Positions 44,442 through 53,155 of a DNA stretch of 64,000 bases are shown here, one piece after another; positions within the stretch are counted from its first letter, which is position 1, and every line of letters starts with the position of its first letter. Made by a program: the position numbers and the translations under genes. The notes below the pieces were generated by a model, which saw only the letters and a program-made list of their open reading frames with translations, was not told the origin of the DNA and did not search any database. Origin of the DNA: Halopseudomonas maritima. GTDB lineage: Bacteria > Pseudomonadota > Gammaproteobacteria > Pseudomonadales > Pseudomonadaceae. The stretch lies in the NCBI RefSeq assembly GCF_021545785.1, contig NZ_CP079801.1, positions 248,001 to 312,000 of the forward strand, read 5' to 3'.

Positions 44442-45088
44442 GTTACGAACGCCTCAAGCAACGCCAACGCGCCGAACGCCACACCCACAACGAGAACCTT
44501 GCCCTGCGCACTCACCGCTCACTCAGCTGGCTCAATCGCGCCGAGCAAGCCGAGGATCTCGACGGCCAATTCATTTTCCTCTGGATCGCTTTCAACGCTG
44601 CCTACGCCACAGAAATCGATGAACGCCTGCGCCTGAGCGAACAGGAAACCTTCAAGGCCTTCCTCAACAAGCTATGCGAACTGGATCAGCAGAACACGCT
44701 GGAGAAGCTGGTATGGCAAGCATTCCCCGGCAACATCCGGGTGCTGCTCGACAACCCGTTTGTGTTTCAAAGTTTTTGGGATTACCAGAACGGTAAACTC
44801 AGCCACGAAGAATGGCAACAGCGCTTCACCGCAGGCAAGCAACGCGCCAAAACCGCCCTCGGCTCCCGCGACACCGCTACCGTCCTGGCCGTGGTGTTTA
44901 GCCGACTCTACACGCTACGCAACCAATTGATCCACGGCGGCGCCACTTGGAACGGGAAGGTCAATCGCGAACAGCTGCGCGACTGCGTCGCCATCCTCGG
45001 TCAACTGGTACCGCTGGTGATCGAGATCATGCTCGATAACCCGAACACCTTGTGGGGCGATGCGTGTTATCCGGTGGTAAAGGACTGA
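44438..45088 (+). CDS. HEPN-domain protein, putative RNase
   Basis: The 216-residue protein is helical and carries RNQLIH (161-166), the R-x4-H motif of HEPN ribonucleases, after FLWIAFNAAYATE, a typical first-helix segment. HEPN proteins usually cut RNA as dimers in toxin or abortive-infection systems. The ATG overlaps the WYL stop as ATGA, so both are made together. The catalytic pair is intact. The WYL protein is probably its regulator, and the divergent ADP-ribosyl hydrolase may belong to the same module. Confidence 0.8.
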   Translation: MSYERLKQRQRAERHTHNENLALRTHRSLSWLNRAEQAEDLDGQFIFLWIAFNAAYATEIDERLRLSEQETFKAFLNKLCELDQQNTLEKLVWQAFPGNIRVLLDNPFVFQSFWDYQNGKLSHEEWQQRFTAGKQRAKTALGSRDTATVLAVVFSRLYTLRNQLIHGGATWNGKVNREQLRDCVAILGQLVPLVIEIMLDNPNTLWGDACYPVVKD

Positions 45089-45116
45089 ACCAGCCGCTGA
45101 CAGGGGCAATTTAGCC

Positions 45117-46277
45117 TTACACCCCGTCCGCAGTAAGCGCAGCGAACCATCGGGATTGCTGCAAGCGCGCCTTGGTCGGAAGGCATCCCTCCTCATCATC
45201 CCAGTGCCCCGGATCAAACTCCTGAGCAAAGAAGCGCCGCAGTTCAGCCTTGAAGGTACCCGCCAGTTCTGACCGAGCCACAATCCCTTCCAGCAACAGC
45301 TCATCGGGATAGCGCCGCTTGACCCGTAGCAAAACACGCTTTGGATCCTCGGTAGGAAGCACAGCCAGCACAGCCGTCGATCCTTCCTCATCGACCTCAA
45401 TCATGACAGGAAGGTCACCCTCGTCGATTTCCCGCCCCCAGGCCACCAGATCATCAAATGGATCAAACACGTTGGACAGATCCATCACCGCGCTGCAATC
45501 AGCCAACGACATATGCAACCTTGCCCAACCGTATTGGCCCATTTCGAACAGCACACCCACTGGTGCATCGGTGATATCAGGTCGCAAGCGAAACCAGCGA
45601 GGCAGATCTTCGCATGGTCGAAACAGCCGAGCTCCGTTGTGAGCTGCATCGCGTAGCCCTATATGCCCAGTGTTGCCAGACACAAAGAATGGCGTCAGCG
45701 ACTTCCAACGAGCAGGATCGACTGTGCCGGAAACGGGATCAACACCATTGAACCACTCCACCAACTCGCCATAGCTGCGCCAGCCAAACGGCGCGACAGC
45801 ACGCAGCTCAATGGCGCCGGCCAGATCATCAAGTACATCCACGACGTATGAAAATGATTTTGCCAGCCGCGGAATCAGACCAGGCCGTAACTGCATGGCA
45901 AAGAACTCATCGGGATCGTGACCGTCAAGCAGCAGCAGATCGCCACCAAACGCCAGATCAAGAAGCTGCTGCACGGCAACCCGACGCGCCGACAACCCTT
46001 CATTCGATCTCACCGCTGCAGGAATGGCCTCAAGCGCTCGACGCACAGTCTCATCCCGACAGTACTGCAACGGCAGCAACAACCCTACACGTGAGGCCAC
46101 GCCGGGGCGGTCTCCACCAGTCAGTGCTCCCAATGCGAACAGGCCAGCCCGTATCCCCGACGCGCAGCCACGAAAGCTCCGCCCAGACAAGCCATACTCC
46201 GCGAGATAGATACAAGGGAGAAACGCATCTGGGCGTCCCTGAAGACAACCAAAGGTCCGACGGATCTTGGCACTCAT
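45117..46277 (-). CDS. Unknown protein, promoter region interrupted by an IS
   Basis: The 386-residue protein has no recognised family; it has a hydrophobic stretch near residue 55-75 and an acidic C-terminal part. The ATG at 46277 is used. The same frame stays open upstream up to the left end of the IS1182 element 84 bases away, and joins in frame with the sequence beyond the right IS end as far as a TGA near 48223. The true start could therefore lie further upstream, and the insertion may have removed the promoter or the N-terminus. Confidence 0.6.
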   Translation of the reverse strand: MSAKIRRTFGCLQGRPDAFLPCIYLAEYGLSGRSFRGCASGIRAGLFALGALTGGDRPGVASRVGLLLPLQYCRDETVRRALEAIPAAVRSNEGLSARRVAVQQLLDLAFGGDLLLLDGHDPDEFFAMQLRPGLIPRLAKSFSYVVDVLDDLAGAIELRAVAPFGWRSYGELVEWFNGVDPVSGTVDPARWKSLTPFFVSGNTGHIGLRDAAHNGARLFRPCEDLPRWFRLRPDITDAPVGVLFEMGQYGWARLHMSLADCSAVMDLSNVFDPFDDLVAWGREIDEGDLPVMIEVDEEGSTAVLAVLPTEDPKRVLLRVKRRYPDELLLEGIVARSELAGTFKAELRRFFAQEFDPGHWDDEEGCLPTKARLQQSRWFAALTADGV

Positions 46278-46361
46278 CAAAGTCAGCCCCTCGTTTTGGG
46301 TAATGCGGAAGACACGAATCAGCTCGGCATTGATTCTGAAATTGCCGCTGAGGCCAGCGTT

Positions 46362-46379
46362 GAGGCTGTAGAAAAACCC
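46362..46379 (+). repeat. Left terminal inverted repeat of the IS
   Basis: GAGGCTGTAGAAAAACCC matches the reverse complement of the right end at all 18 positions. Sub-terminal GGCTGTAGAAA recurs at 48004-48014. Confidence 0.9.
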
Positions 46380-46420
46380 CTGATTTGGTAGTCTGGCGTC
46401 AGATCAACAAGGAGTGTTGC

Positions 46421-47989
46421 ATGCCGCGCTTCAAGCCCTACGACTACAGCCAGCACAGCATGGTGGTGATCAACTACCAGGAGCAGCTTCAGCCCGGCAC
46501 GTTCGAGTACGCCGTTCATTATCTGATTGAACACAAGCTGGACCTTTCGGTCTTCCATCCCCGTTACAGCAACGATGCCACAGGCCGGTTAGCCTATGAC
46601 CCGGCCATCTTGCTCAAGATTATTCTGTTCGCCTATTCCAAGGGCATTACCTCTAGCCGCCAGATCCAGTGGTGCTGCGAGACCAACATTCTATTCAAGG
46701 CGCTGTCCTGCGATACGGTTCCGCATTTCACCACCCTGGCCAGCTTTGTCAGCGAGAACGCCACGGCGATCGAAGCGGTGTTCGAGCAGGTGTTGCTGGT
46801 GTGTCATCAGCAGGGTTTGTTGGGTAACGAGCTGTTTGCTATCGACGGTTGCAAGATGTCCTCCAATGCTGCCAAGGAGTGGTCGGGTACCTTCAAGGAG
46901 CTCAAGGCCAAGCGCGGCAAACTGCGCAAGCTGATCCGTCACCATCTGAACGAACACCGCCAGCATGATGCGGCGGAGACAGAGGTGGAGATGGAGCGAG
47001 CCATCCGCCACGGCAAGATGATCCTCTCGCTGGATCAAGCGATGGAAAAGGTAGATCGGTTTTTAAAGACCCAGAGTCCAAGGATGGGCCAGGGTAAGCG
47101 CCGCAAGGAAGTGAAGAGCAATATCACCGATAACGACAGCGCCAAGATGACTACCAGCAAGGGCACGCTGCAAGGCTACAACGGCGTCGCCATGGTGGAT
47201 CGCAAGCACCAGATCATCATTGAGGCCCAAGCCTTCGGCGAAGGGCAGGAGCACCATACCCTCAAACCCATGCTGGAAACCTTGGAGCAGCGTTATGCCC
47301 GACTGAAGATTGCCGATGCTATCTATCAGCACGGCGTGGTAGTCACCGCCGATACCGGCTTTGCCAACGAAGCCAACATGCAATACCTGCATACCAGACA
47401 GATCAACGGCTATATACCGGACAACCGCTTTCGTAGTCGTGACCCGCGCTTTGCCCTGCAAAAAGACAAGTACGGCAAGCGCCACCAGAAGCCCGCAGGC
47501 GTGACGCGCAGTCCGACATTCCCGGCCAGTGCCTTTGATTTTGATCCTATACACATGACCTGCCGCTGCCCGGTTGGCCAACAACTCAGCCACCGTGGCG
47601 TGCGGACAAACGACGCTGGTGTACCGGTAGCCTATTTTGAAGGACGCTTGCTGCAATGCCGAACCTGCCCCAAGCGCAACGCCTGTATGCACAACCCGCA
47701 GTCTGCAGAGCACCGCAAGGGCGCGGGGAGGCAGGTTTCGTTTCGATTGGAGGCGAACCGGCCACCGAGCTATACCGACTGGATGAAGCACCGAGTGGAC
47801 AGCCCCGAGGGCAAAGCGATTTACAGCCACAGGATGTCGGTGGTGGAGCCGGTGTTTGGGAACATCGGCACCAACAAGCGGTTGAGCCGCTTCAGCTTGC
47901 GCGGCCGCAGAAAGGTTCAAGGTCAATGGCAGTTGTATTGCCTAGTCCACAATCTGGAGAAGCTGGCGAATTACGGGCAATGCGGCTGA
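46421..47989 (+). CDS. IS1182-family transposase
   Basis: The 522-residue DDE transposase shows the IS1182 start MPRFKPYDYSQHSMVVINYQ, the helical N-terminal domain (YDPAILLKIILFAYSKGITS), the conserved DSAKM and ADTGFANE segments around two catalytic aspartates, and the C-terminal RMSVVEPVFGNIG with the catalytic Glu, followed by NKRLSRF. Size and motif order are normal for the family. An AAGGAG ribosome site precedes the ATG at 46421; a start 12 codons upstream is less likely. Confidence 0.93.
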   Translation: MPRFKPYDYSQHSMVVINYQEQLQPGTFEYAVHYLIEHKLDLSVFHPRYSNDATGRLAYDPAILLKIILFAYSKGITSSRQIQWCCETNILFKALSCDTVPHFTTLASFVSENATAIEAVFEQVLLVCHQQGLLGNELFAIDGCKMSSNAAKEWSGTFKELKAKRGKLRKLIRHHLNEHRQHDAAETEVEMERAIRHGKMILSLDQAMEKVDRFLKTQSPRMGQGKRRKEVKSNITDNDSAKMTTSKGTLQGYNGVAMVDRKHQIIIEAQAFGEGQEHHTLKPMLETLEQRYARLKIADAIYQHGVVVTADTGFANEANMQYLHTRQINGYIPDNRFRSRDPRFALQKDKYGKRHQKPAGVTRSPTFPASAFDFDPIHMTCRCPVGQQLSHRGVRTNDAGVPVAYFEGRLLQCRTCPKRNACMHNPQSAEHRKGAGRQVSFRLEANRPPSYTDWMKHRVDSPEGKAIYSHRMSVVEPVFGNIGTNKRLSRFSLRGRRKVQGQWQLYCLVHNLEKLANYGQCG

Positions 47990-48132
47990 CGACGCTTCAG
48001 AGGTGGCTGTAGAAAGCCTTGCAAGGCTTGTTTGGCGGATACCAGATCACGCCAGCGTGTTTGAATACAGTACGGCCCAGACGAGTTTGGGTTGAAAGAT
48101 AAACAAGGAGATGGCTGGAGTGAGCCCGGAAT

Positions 48133-48150
48133 GGGTTTTTCTACAGCCTC
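48133..48150 (-). repeat. Right terminal inverted repeat of the IS
   Basis: GGGTTTTTCTACAGCCTC is the exact complement of the left end. It is followed by GTT, the same three bases that precede the left end. Confidence 0.9.
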
Positions 48151-48199
48151 GTTGGCCTGCACCCACTGCTTAAAGACTTGGTGGCAGTTCGCTTGACGG

Positions 48200-48222
48200 A
48201 CCTGAGTGCTGGCAGCTCAGGT
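48200..48222. other. Inverted repeat right of the IS
   Basis: ACCTGAG-N9-CTCAGGT is a perfect 7-base inverted repeat in the otherwise empty 208-base gap between the IS and the next gene. No T-run follows, so it is either an operator or a remnant of the interrupted promoter region. Confidence 0.3.
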
Positions 48223-48358
48223 AGAGTCCGATTATCAACCGACAGCTTTTGTCGCGGCTACAACTGCTGCGCTTCATAACGGCAATCTATGAGGAGCCGG
48301 GAGCATCATTTCAAAGTAAGAACAGACGCAGGAACTTCACACTTCTGGCATCCACAAC

Positions 48359-49075
48359 TCAGCAGGAACCTCCCCCCCCAACTTCCTCTAGAAAAATCAA
48401 AACGCCCGGATAGTAATATCCCGCAGCATTGACATAACAACGCTCCTCCATCCGCGGGAACACATAAGCCATTTGCACTGGCCCATGTCCCGGAGCACAA
48501 CTAGCCGATGAAGGACACGTAGATAATCCCGATAGCCATTGAGATAGCCTGCCGTTGAAATCAGCCTTTGCGGCTTCGTCCAAAACTGCCGTGGATATAA
48601 AGGGAATGACGAAAGTGACAGCATAATGGACATCAGCTTCGCCAACCAGCTTCAGTGCGTCTTGGCGCGCTGCATTCATACCCTCCGTAACTTTCCCGCT
48701 ACAGCCAGCAGTCTCAAAACCAGGATCTAAACGGAGCCAGACCTGCTTTGCCTCAAACGCATAGTCTTCATGAGGCGTGGACACGTACAAATCTACCCTA
48801 CCTCTAGCGTCAGAACCCTCTTCAGCGTCAACGACCGATATAGGTGCACCTGCCCGCTTCAAAGTTGAATATTCCTCCAGCGCAACCCAACCCTTGGTCC
48901 AGGCAGCGCCGGCGAGAACACTGACGTTTGTGCGCTCGTTATACCACCAGCAACAGTCACCCCCTTCTCCAGCGTCACCCTCCATAATTTTGTCGTAGCG
49001 CAACACAGACTCAACCCACGCAGCAAGCAGTTGGCTGACTACATCTTGCCCAGAAGGGCTATGTGTCGACATCAT
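48359..49075 (-). CDS. Putative PD-(D/E)XK nuclease-like protein
   Basis: The 238-residue protein has GRVDLYVSTP then YAFEAKQVW near residues 95-120, an arrangement of Asp, Glu and Lys typical of PD-(D/E)XK nucleases. The C-terminal part is Cys- and Gly-rich (CPSSASCAPGHG, and a GGGGSC end). The overall family is not recognised. The ATG at 49075 with AGGAA upstream is chosen. It follows the 216-residue gene on the same strand by 86 bases; the two may form a pair. Confidence 0.65.
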   Translation of the reverse strand: MMSTHSPSGQDVVSQLLAAWVESVLRYDKIMEGDAGEGGDCCWWYNERTNVSVLAGAAWTKGWVALEEYSTLKRAGAPISVVDAEEGSDARGRVDLYVSTPHEDYAFEAKQVWLRLDPGFETAGCSGKVTEGMNAARQDALKLVGEADVHYAVTFVIPFISTAVLDEAAKADFNGRLSQWLSGLSTCPSSASCAPGHGPVQMAYVFPRMEERCYVNAAGYYYPGVLIFLEEVGGGGSC

Positions 49076-49161
49076 CAATGCATTTCCTTTTCAGTCAAAA
49101 CGAGTAAAAACAGAAGCGCCGACCAGCACCGTAAACAGCTTTCCAACGCTACTTACTCTGA

Positions 49162-49812
49162 TCAAATGGGCACGCCCAAGAAAAAAAGCGTCGTCCTCTT
49201 GTTTGGGTGGACCCCGTACCCCAAAACGGCCTTCTCTGCACCAGGAAACGCGGTCTCAAGTGCATCCCAAATACGAGTAAACCTGGACATGGGAATCACC
49301 TCCGGACCACCAATCACGTGACACAGCAATGGACGTAATCGGAGTTGCCGAAGTTTTGAAAGCAATTCCTGCTCCGTGCACTCACAATCGACCCACGCAG
49401 CAGTGACTGCCCGACCACCACCTGCATTCAACGCGGAAACGATATCAGCGAAATCGGCACAAACGGGGCCAGTGAAGCGCACGATATCGATCATCGACTC
49501 CATTGCCTTCTCAGCCCATACGTCGAATGCTCCCTTCGGAATTCCGGATGGCGCAAGCAGCTGGAAGCACCGCTCAGGAAGAGCCCGCTCTGGATCTTGG
49601 TGATCCACAAACAGAGTTAAGCTACTCCTCACCTCAGGCAGATAATCTGCAGGCGCAGCGAGAACAAACTCTAGATCGTAGGGCCGACTATTTTCAGGCG
49701 GAAGTACACCAGTCGCCCAATCTCCTCTCTGATTGATGGTGTCCGAATACAGCAACAAAGCTACTCCTTCCGGGTAGTTATCGCAGCCAACGGTGAAAGG
49801 CTCAGGTTTCAT
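49162..49812 (-). CDS. Unknown protein
   Basis: This 216-residue protein has no recognised family. It has alternating strand and helix predictions, with FTGPVCADFADIVSALNAGG in the middle and a conserved-looking end GYGVHPNKRTTLFFLG. It precedes the nuclease-like gene on the same strand and is probably co-transcribed with it. Confidence 0.6.
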   Translation of the reverse strand: MKPEPFTVGCDNYPEGVALLLYSDTINQRGDWATGVLPPENSRPYDLEFVLAAPADYLPEVRSSLTLFVDHQDPERALPERCFQLLAPSGIPKGAFDVWAEKAMESMIDIVRFTGPVCADFADIVSALNAGGGRAVTAAWVDCECTEQELLSKLRQLRLRPLLCHVIGGPEVIPMSRFTRIWDALETAFPGAEKAVLGYGVHPNKRTTLFFLGVPI

Positions 49813-50001
49813 TGGTCTCTCACAAATAGAAAAAGTCGCTAAATCATCTCCCGCCTTGGCGACAAAACGTGTCGCACGCCTGCAAAAAGAGCACGAAGGT
49901 AATCAGCCCACCGCAGTGAATTGCATCGGTTTCATGCAGGCTTGGCTAAAACGAAATGATCTCCAGGCAACCCGGGGCGGTTCACTTTTGTGACGACATA
50001 T
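49813..50001. other. Gap with no clear gene
   Basis: A 66-codon plus-strand frame crosses this gap but overlaps the start of the 216-residue gene and has no ribosome site. I see no feature that I can support except the likely promoter of the 216-residue gene. Confidence 0.4.
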
Positions 50002-52152
50002 TCAGCAAATGCCGCGCCAAAGCTCATCTGACTCAACAACGCTGACAAGCCAGCGAGCAGTAAACCCATCAGGAAACAACGAACCCACATACCCCTCGTC
50101 AAGCTGATCTAAGGGTCTGAGGAGCTGTTTTTCATCACGCAGAATGATTTCCAGTGCTTCACGCGATACCACCCTAAACCCATCAACCGACTGCCCATCG
50201 AATTCAATGGAAGTGTCAATAATCCAAGAGCGCATATCCGCCCCAGGTTTATGACTGTGATAGCCCAGCTTGGCCCGCAACTCCTGATCGTCAATCAGCG
50301 CGTTGAGCACGGCGACCTGTTTGCGTCGTAGCTGCCAAGCAGCCTTGCGCAACGTGTTGGTGCGATGCAACCACACCTCATGCCTGGTCGAGCGTATGTA
50401 GCCTGACTTGACCTCTAGGAGCAGCACAACGCCATCCCTGTGACAGATCAGATCCACTTCACCGGCATCATCCTCTGCAGTCACCAGTGGCCGATAGCCC
50501 ACTTTCACAGCAAAGCCTCTTTGCCGAAGGCTCTCTGCCAGCACCAGCTCTACTCGCTGGGTTTCTTCCTGTACATCAGCTCTGCGTGCATTCACGCGCC
50601 GCAGGTTATTGATGGCTGCCGTCAGGTTATTTTGCTGAGCAACCACCCAAGGAAACTGAAAGCTGTATCGACCGATCTTGTAAAAGGGTTGCTCGTGCAG
50701 GCGTGGTGCTGGCATGCCGGGCTGCTGCTTGAGTTGCTGCCCTAGTGCTTTGAGGTCGCTGGTCCAGAACTTGAGAATGGCTTTAGCAGACTCAGCACTG
50801 CCTCGCGGACAGTCTTCGCTAACCGTCCAGCCTTTAATCCTACCGATCTTTTCTTCCTCTTCGGACCAGGTCATGGGGAACCTGTTCTCTCCCGACAATA
50901 AGCCGTCCATAGCCAAGCGACCAAGTGCATGAGCAAGCACGCCATGTTCTTGGAAATAATGTTGGAACGGCTGGATGAAATGCCCCGTAAAGAAAACCGA
51001 GGTCAGCTCGCTCGCCAGCAACACCTGATGAAGCCGAACCTGGATGCCATCACCGAGAGCAATCCGGTCAGTCAAGCCATAAATCTGCTGCAATTGCAGC
51101 TCGCTGCGCATAGCCTTGATATACGCCAACTGATTCAGCTCATGATTCTCGGGCGAACCGATAGTTTGCTCGGCCATACCGGATTCAATGAAGGCCTGAA
51201 CAGCACGGTTCATCCAATAGTGCCAAAGCAGATCGCCTTTACGCTCCGTTCGCTTCCATCGCTCTGTTCCAGCACTTGACTTGTTATAGATAACCGGCTC
51301 GCCTGGCTTTAACTGATAACAACATTCCTGATCGAAGCAGAACCAATCAATGGAACCCTCGTAGTCGATTCGCTCTTGGGTTGCGGCAGTAAGAACAGCC
51401 AGCCATTCAAGGTTTTCACGGCACCTGGCTCCATCTGCGCTGGACGACTCAGGGAAAAGGATCGGTGACAAGTGGCGCTTCAGCGACCGGGCGAGCCGAG
51501 ACTCAGTCAGGCGAAAGTCACCTTCCGAGCAAGTCTGGAGTTTCCTTAGAATAATGCGGTTGTAAACCTGCCAGTGCTTACCGGATCTATCGGCGTGCGA
51601 GTCGTCGGTAATGCCCTCATAAGCCAGCACGCTGAGATAAGAAAACAGCTCCAATAGGGACAACCGTTCAAGCTGTTTTTCAGCGCTGGCGATCAGCTCG
51701 TCAAAGGGCTTGAGCTGAACCAGCAAACGGTCGCAGACAGCAAAAAACACTTCCCACTCATTCCCCGCAAGCCCAGCCCGAAGCGCCAGCCAGAGGGGCG
51801 AAGTTACACGCATGAACAGCTTTGAATAGCGAATGGCCCATCTAAGCACCTCAGGGTTACGGCTGGCGAGGTGCAACAGGATCTCGATACTGATTGCATT
51901 ATCAAAATGCAGCACGCGACTAAGGGCCAGGCTGGCGAGTTCGGATTGGGCAAGCGCATCCTGATCAAGCCAAAACGACACCCGTGCTAAGCCTTGCGCA
52001 CGCTCGAGAGCTGACAAGTTCTTACCCGCGGGGCGCTGATCAAGGAAGTGATGTAGGCATTCATCAAGAGCTCGGCCCTTGTTGATCTCTGGATGACTCC
52101 GTTCATATACCGACTGGTAATGCTGCCGGCAACGCTCTCCCTTTTCTGTCAT
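50002..52152 (-). CDS. Large helical protein with C-terminal nuclease domain (NERD/Mrr-like)
   Basis: Most of this 716-residue protein is helical and not recognised. Near residue 560-600 it reads GFAVKVGYRPLV, GEVDLICHRDG and LLLEVKSGYI, a complete D-x-n-ExK nuclease core, followed by helices with RRKQVAVLNALI. This is the layout of NERD or Mrr-type restriction domains joined to a long sensory or scaffold part. The catalytic residues look intact. It stands alone, with 189 bases of empty sequence downstream, and could be a single-gene defence system. Confidence 0.75.
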   Translation of the reverse strand: MTEKGERCRQHYQSVYERSHPEINKGRALDECLHHFLDQRPAGKNLSALERAQGLARVSFWLDQDALAQSELASLALSRVLHFDNAISIEILLHLASRNPEVLRWAIRYSKLFMRVTSPLWLALRAGLAGNEWEVFFAVCDRLLVQLKPFDELIASAEKQLERLSLLELFSYLSVLAYEGITDDSHADRSGKHWQVYNRIILRKLQTCSEGDFRLTESRLARSLKRHLSPILFPESSSADGARCRENLEWLAVLTAATQERIDYEGSIDWFCFDQECCYQLKPGEPVIYNKSSAGTERWKRTERKGDLLWHYWMNRAVQAFIESGMAEQTIGSPENHELNQLAYIKAMRSELQLQQIYGLTDRIALGDGIQVRLHQVLLASELTSVFFTGHFIQPFQHYFQEHGVLAHALGRLAMDGLLSGENRFPMTWSEEEEKIGRIKGWTVSEDCPRGSAESAKAILKFWTSDLKALGQQLKQQPGMPAPRLHEQPFYKIGRYSFQFPWVVAQQNNLTAAINNLRRVNARRADVQEETQRVELVLAESLRQRGFAVKVGYRPLVTAEDDAGEVDLICHRDGVVLLLEVKSGYIRSTRHEVWLHRTNTLRKAAWQLRRKQVAVLNALIDDQELRAKLGYHSHKPGADMRSWIIDTSIEFDGQSVDGFRVVSREALEIILRDEKQLLRPLDQLDEGYVGSLFPDGFTARWLVSVVESDELWRGIC

Positions 52153-52321
52153 CCCTTATCGCTCATATCAGCCTGAACCCCCTAGTCTGAGCCTAAACTA
52201 TCGGCAGGCCAAGGCGCCACTGGGTACAACTCGACTGACCAACAGATCTACCAGCGATTGAGACAAAAGCTGTCAGCGCCGGCATTTTTTATCAAGCGGT
52301 TTCTCCTTCCTCGTAGTGTAT

Positions 52322-52535
52322 TGCCATTACGGCAAACGTGTTGGCGCCACCATTGGTACCGTAGTTGGCACTTTTACCGGTGCTGCAGCCAGTTCTGCAT
52401 CCAGCGCTGCTGCAGGCACGGTGCTTGACGCTATCACCGGTGCATTATGCTGGTTGCATCGCAGGGCTGTGCTTAGGCAGGGTGCTCGATGAGCAACTGC
52501 TATGCCGTTTCCGCTACTCCCGCCGCCAACGCCAT
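52322..52535 (+). pseudogene. Decayed duplicate of the glycine-zipper zinc protein gene
   Basis: The DNA from CCATTACGGCAAACG onward closely follows the start of the intact gene at 52683, and the frame reads CHYGKRVGATIGTVVGTF. Later a different frame reads AGLCLGRVLDEQLLCRFR, matching the C-terminus of the intact protein (AGLKLGEVVDQELLCRYR). The copy thus has at least one frameshift and lacks the first CxxC. It is an old tandem duplicate. Confidence 0.7.
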
Positions 52536-52682
52536 GACGAGGCAAGCGGGTCTAAAGACTCTTTCACGCCGATCACGCATTGGCGCATCACAGACATTCG
52601 ATTCAAAACATTTTCAGACCTATATCACCTACCTGAGCAAACCCCGCCGGCAGGCTCAACCGGCGTTTCAGAGGTGATATCC

Positions 52683-53000
52683 ATGATTCCAACCTGTCCT
52701 GCCTGTCATTCTGACCAGATCCAGCATTGTCACTACGGCAAACGCGCCGGCGGCACCATTGGTACCGTTGCGGGCGCCTTTAGCGGCGCGTCTGGCGCTA
52801 CTGCCGGCGCTCTTGAGGGCGCACGCATTGGTGCTACCGTCATGCGCTTTGCTGGCCCCACCGCAACAGCATCTGGCGCAGTGCTGGGCGCGATATCAGG
52901 CGGTCTGATTGGCTGCGTTGCCGGGCTCAAGCTTGGTGAGGTGGTCGACCAGGAACTGCTCTGTCGTTATCGCTGTACCCAGTGCGGCAAGCACTTTTAA
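52683..53000 (+). CDS. Small glycine-zipper protein with zinc-binding ends
   Basis: The 105-residue protein has CPAC at its start and CTQCGKHF at its end, likely a zinc site formed by both termini. Between them lies a Gly/Ala-rich region (GGTIGTVAGAFSGASGATAG, GAVLGAISGGLIG) typical of glycine-zipper membrane-active segments. A GAGGTGA site precedes the ATG. The role is unknown; such genes recur in Pseudomonas mobile elements beside DUF932 genes. Confidence 0.75.
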   Translation: MIPTCPACHSDQIQHCHYGKRAGGTIGTVAGAFSGASGATAGALEGARIGATVMRFAGPTATASGAVLGAISGGLIGCVAGLKLGEVVDQELLCRYRCTQCGKHF

Positions 53001-53099
53001 CACCGGCAGAAGTCGGTCCGTACGCGTCGTTTCTCCAGCGTTCTTGTTTCTCTCGTTACCCGCTTTACCTCTCTTTCCCCTACTTCAACGGCCACCCTG

Positions 53100-53123
53100 C
53101 CCCAGCGCCTGCTGGCGCGGGGT
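53100..53123 (+). terminator. Hairpin before the DUF932 gene
   Basis: CCCCAGCGCC-TGCT-GGCGCGGGG forms a strong GC stem with one bulged A, followed by TTTATG. It lies 33 bases before the ATG of the DUF932 gene and after the zinc-protein stop, so it may end transcription or act as an attenuator. Confidence 0.45.
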
Positions 53124-53155
53124 TTATGCCGCTACTCAATACTCAGGAAACCCCT

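Larger units (their letters stand above)
46362..48150 (+). mobile_element. Complete IS1182-family insertion sequence
   Basis: The element is 1,789 bases long, bounded by perfect 18-base inverted repeats GAGGCTGTAGAAAAACCC and its complement. It holds one transposase gene. The flanks share GTT, which could be a three-base target duplication. It appears intact and may be active. Confidence 0.9.

Noticed and set aside
49793..49993. Plus-strand 66-residue frame
   Set aside because: It starts inside the beginning of the opposite-strand gene, lacks a ribosome site and has no protein-like pattern beyond a short stretch.
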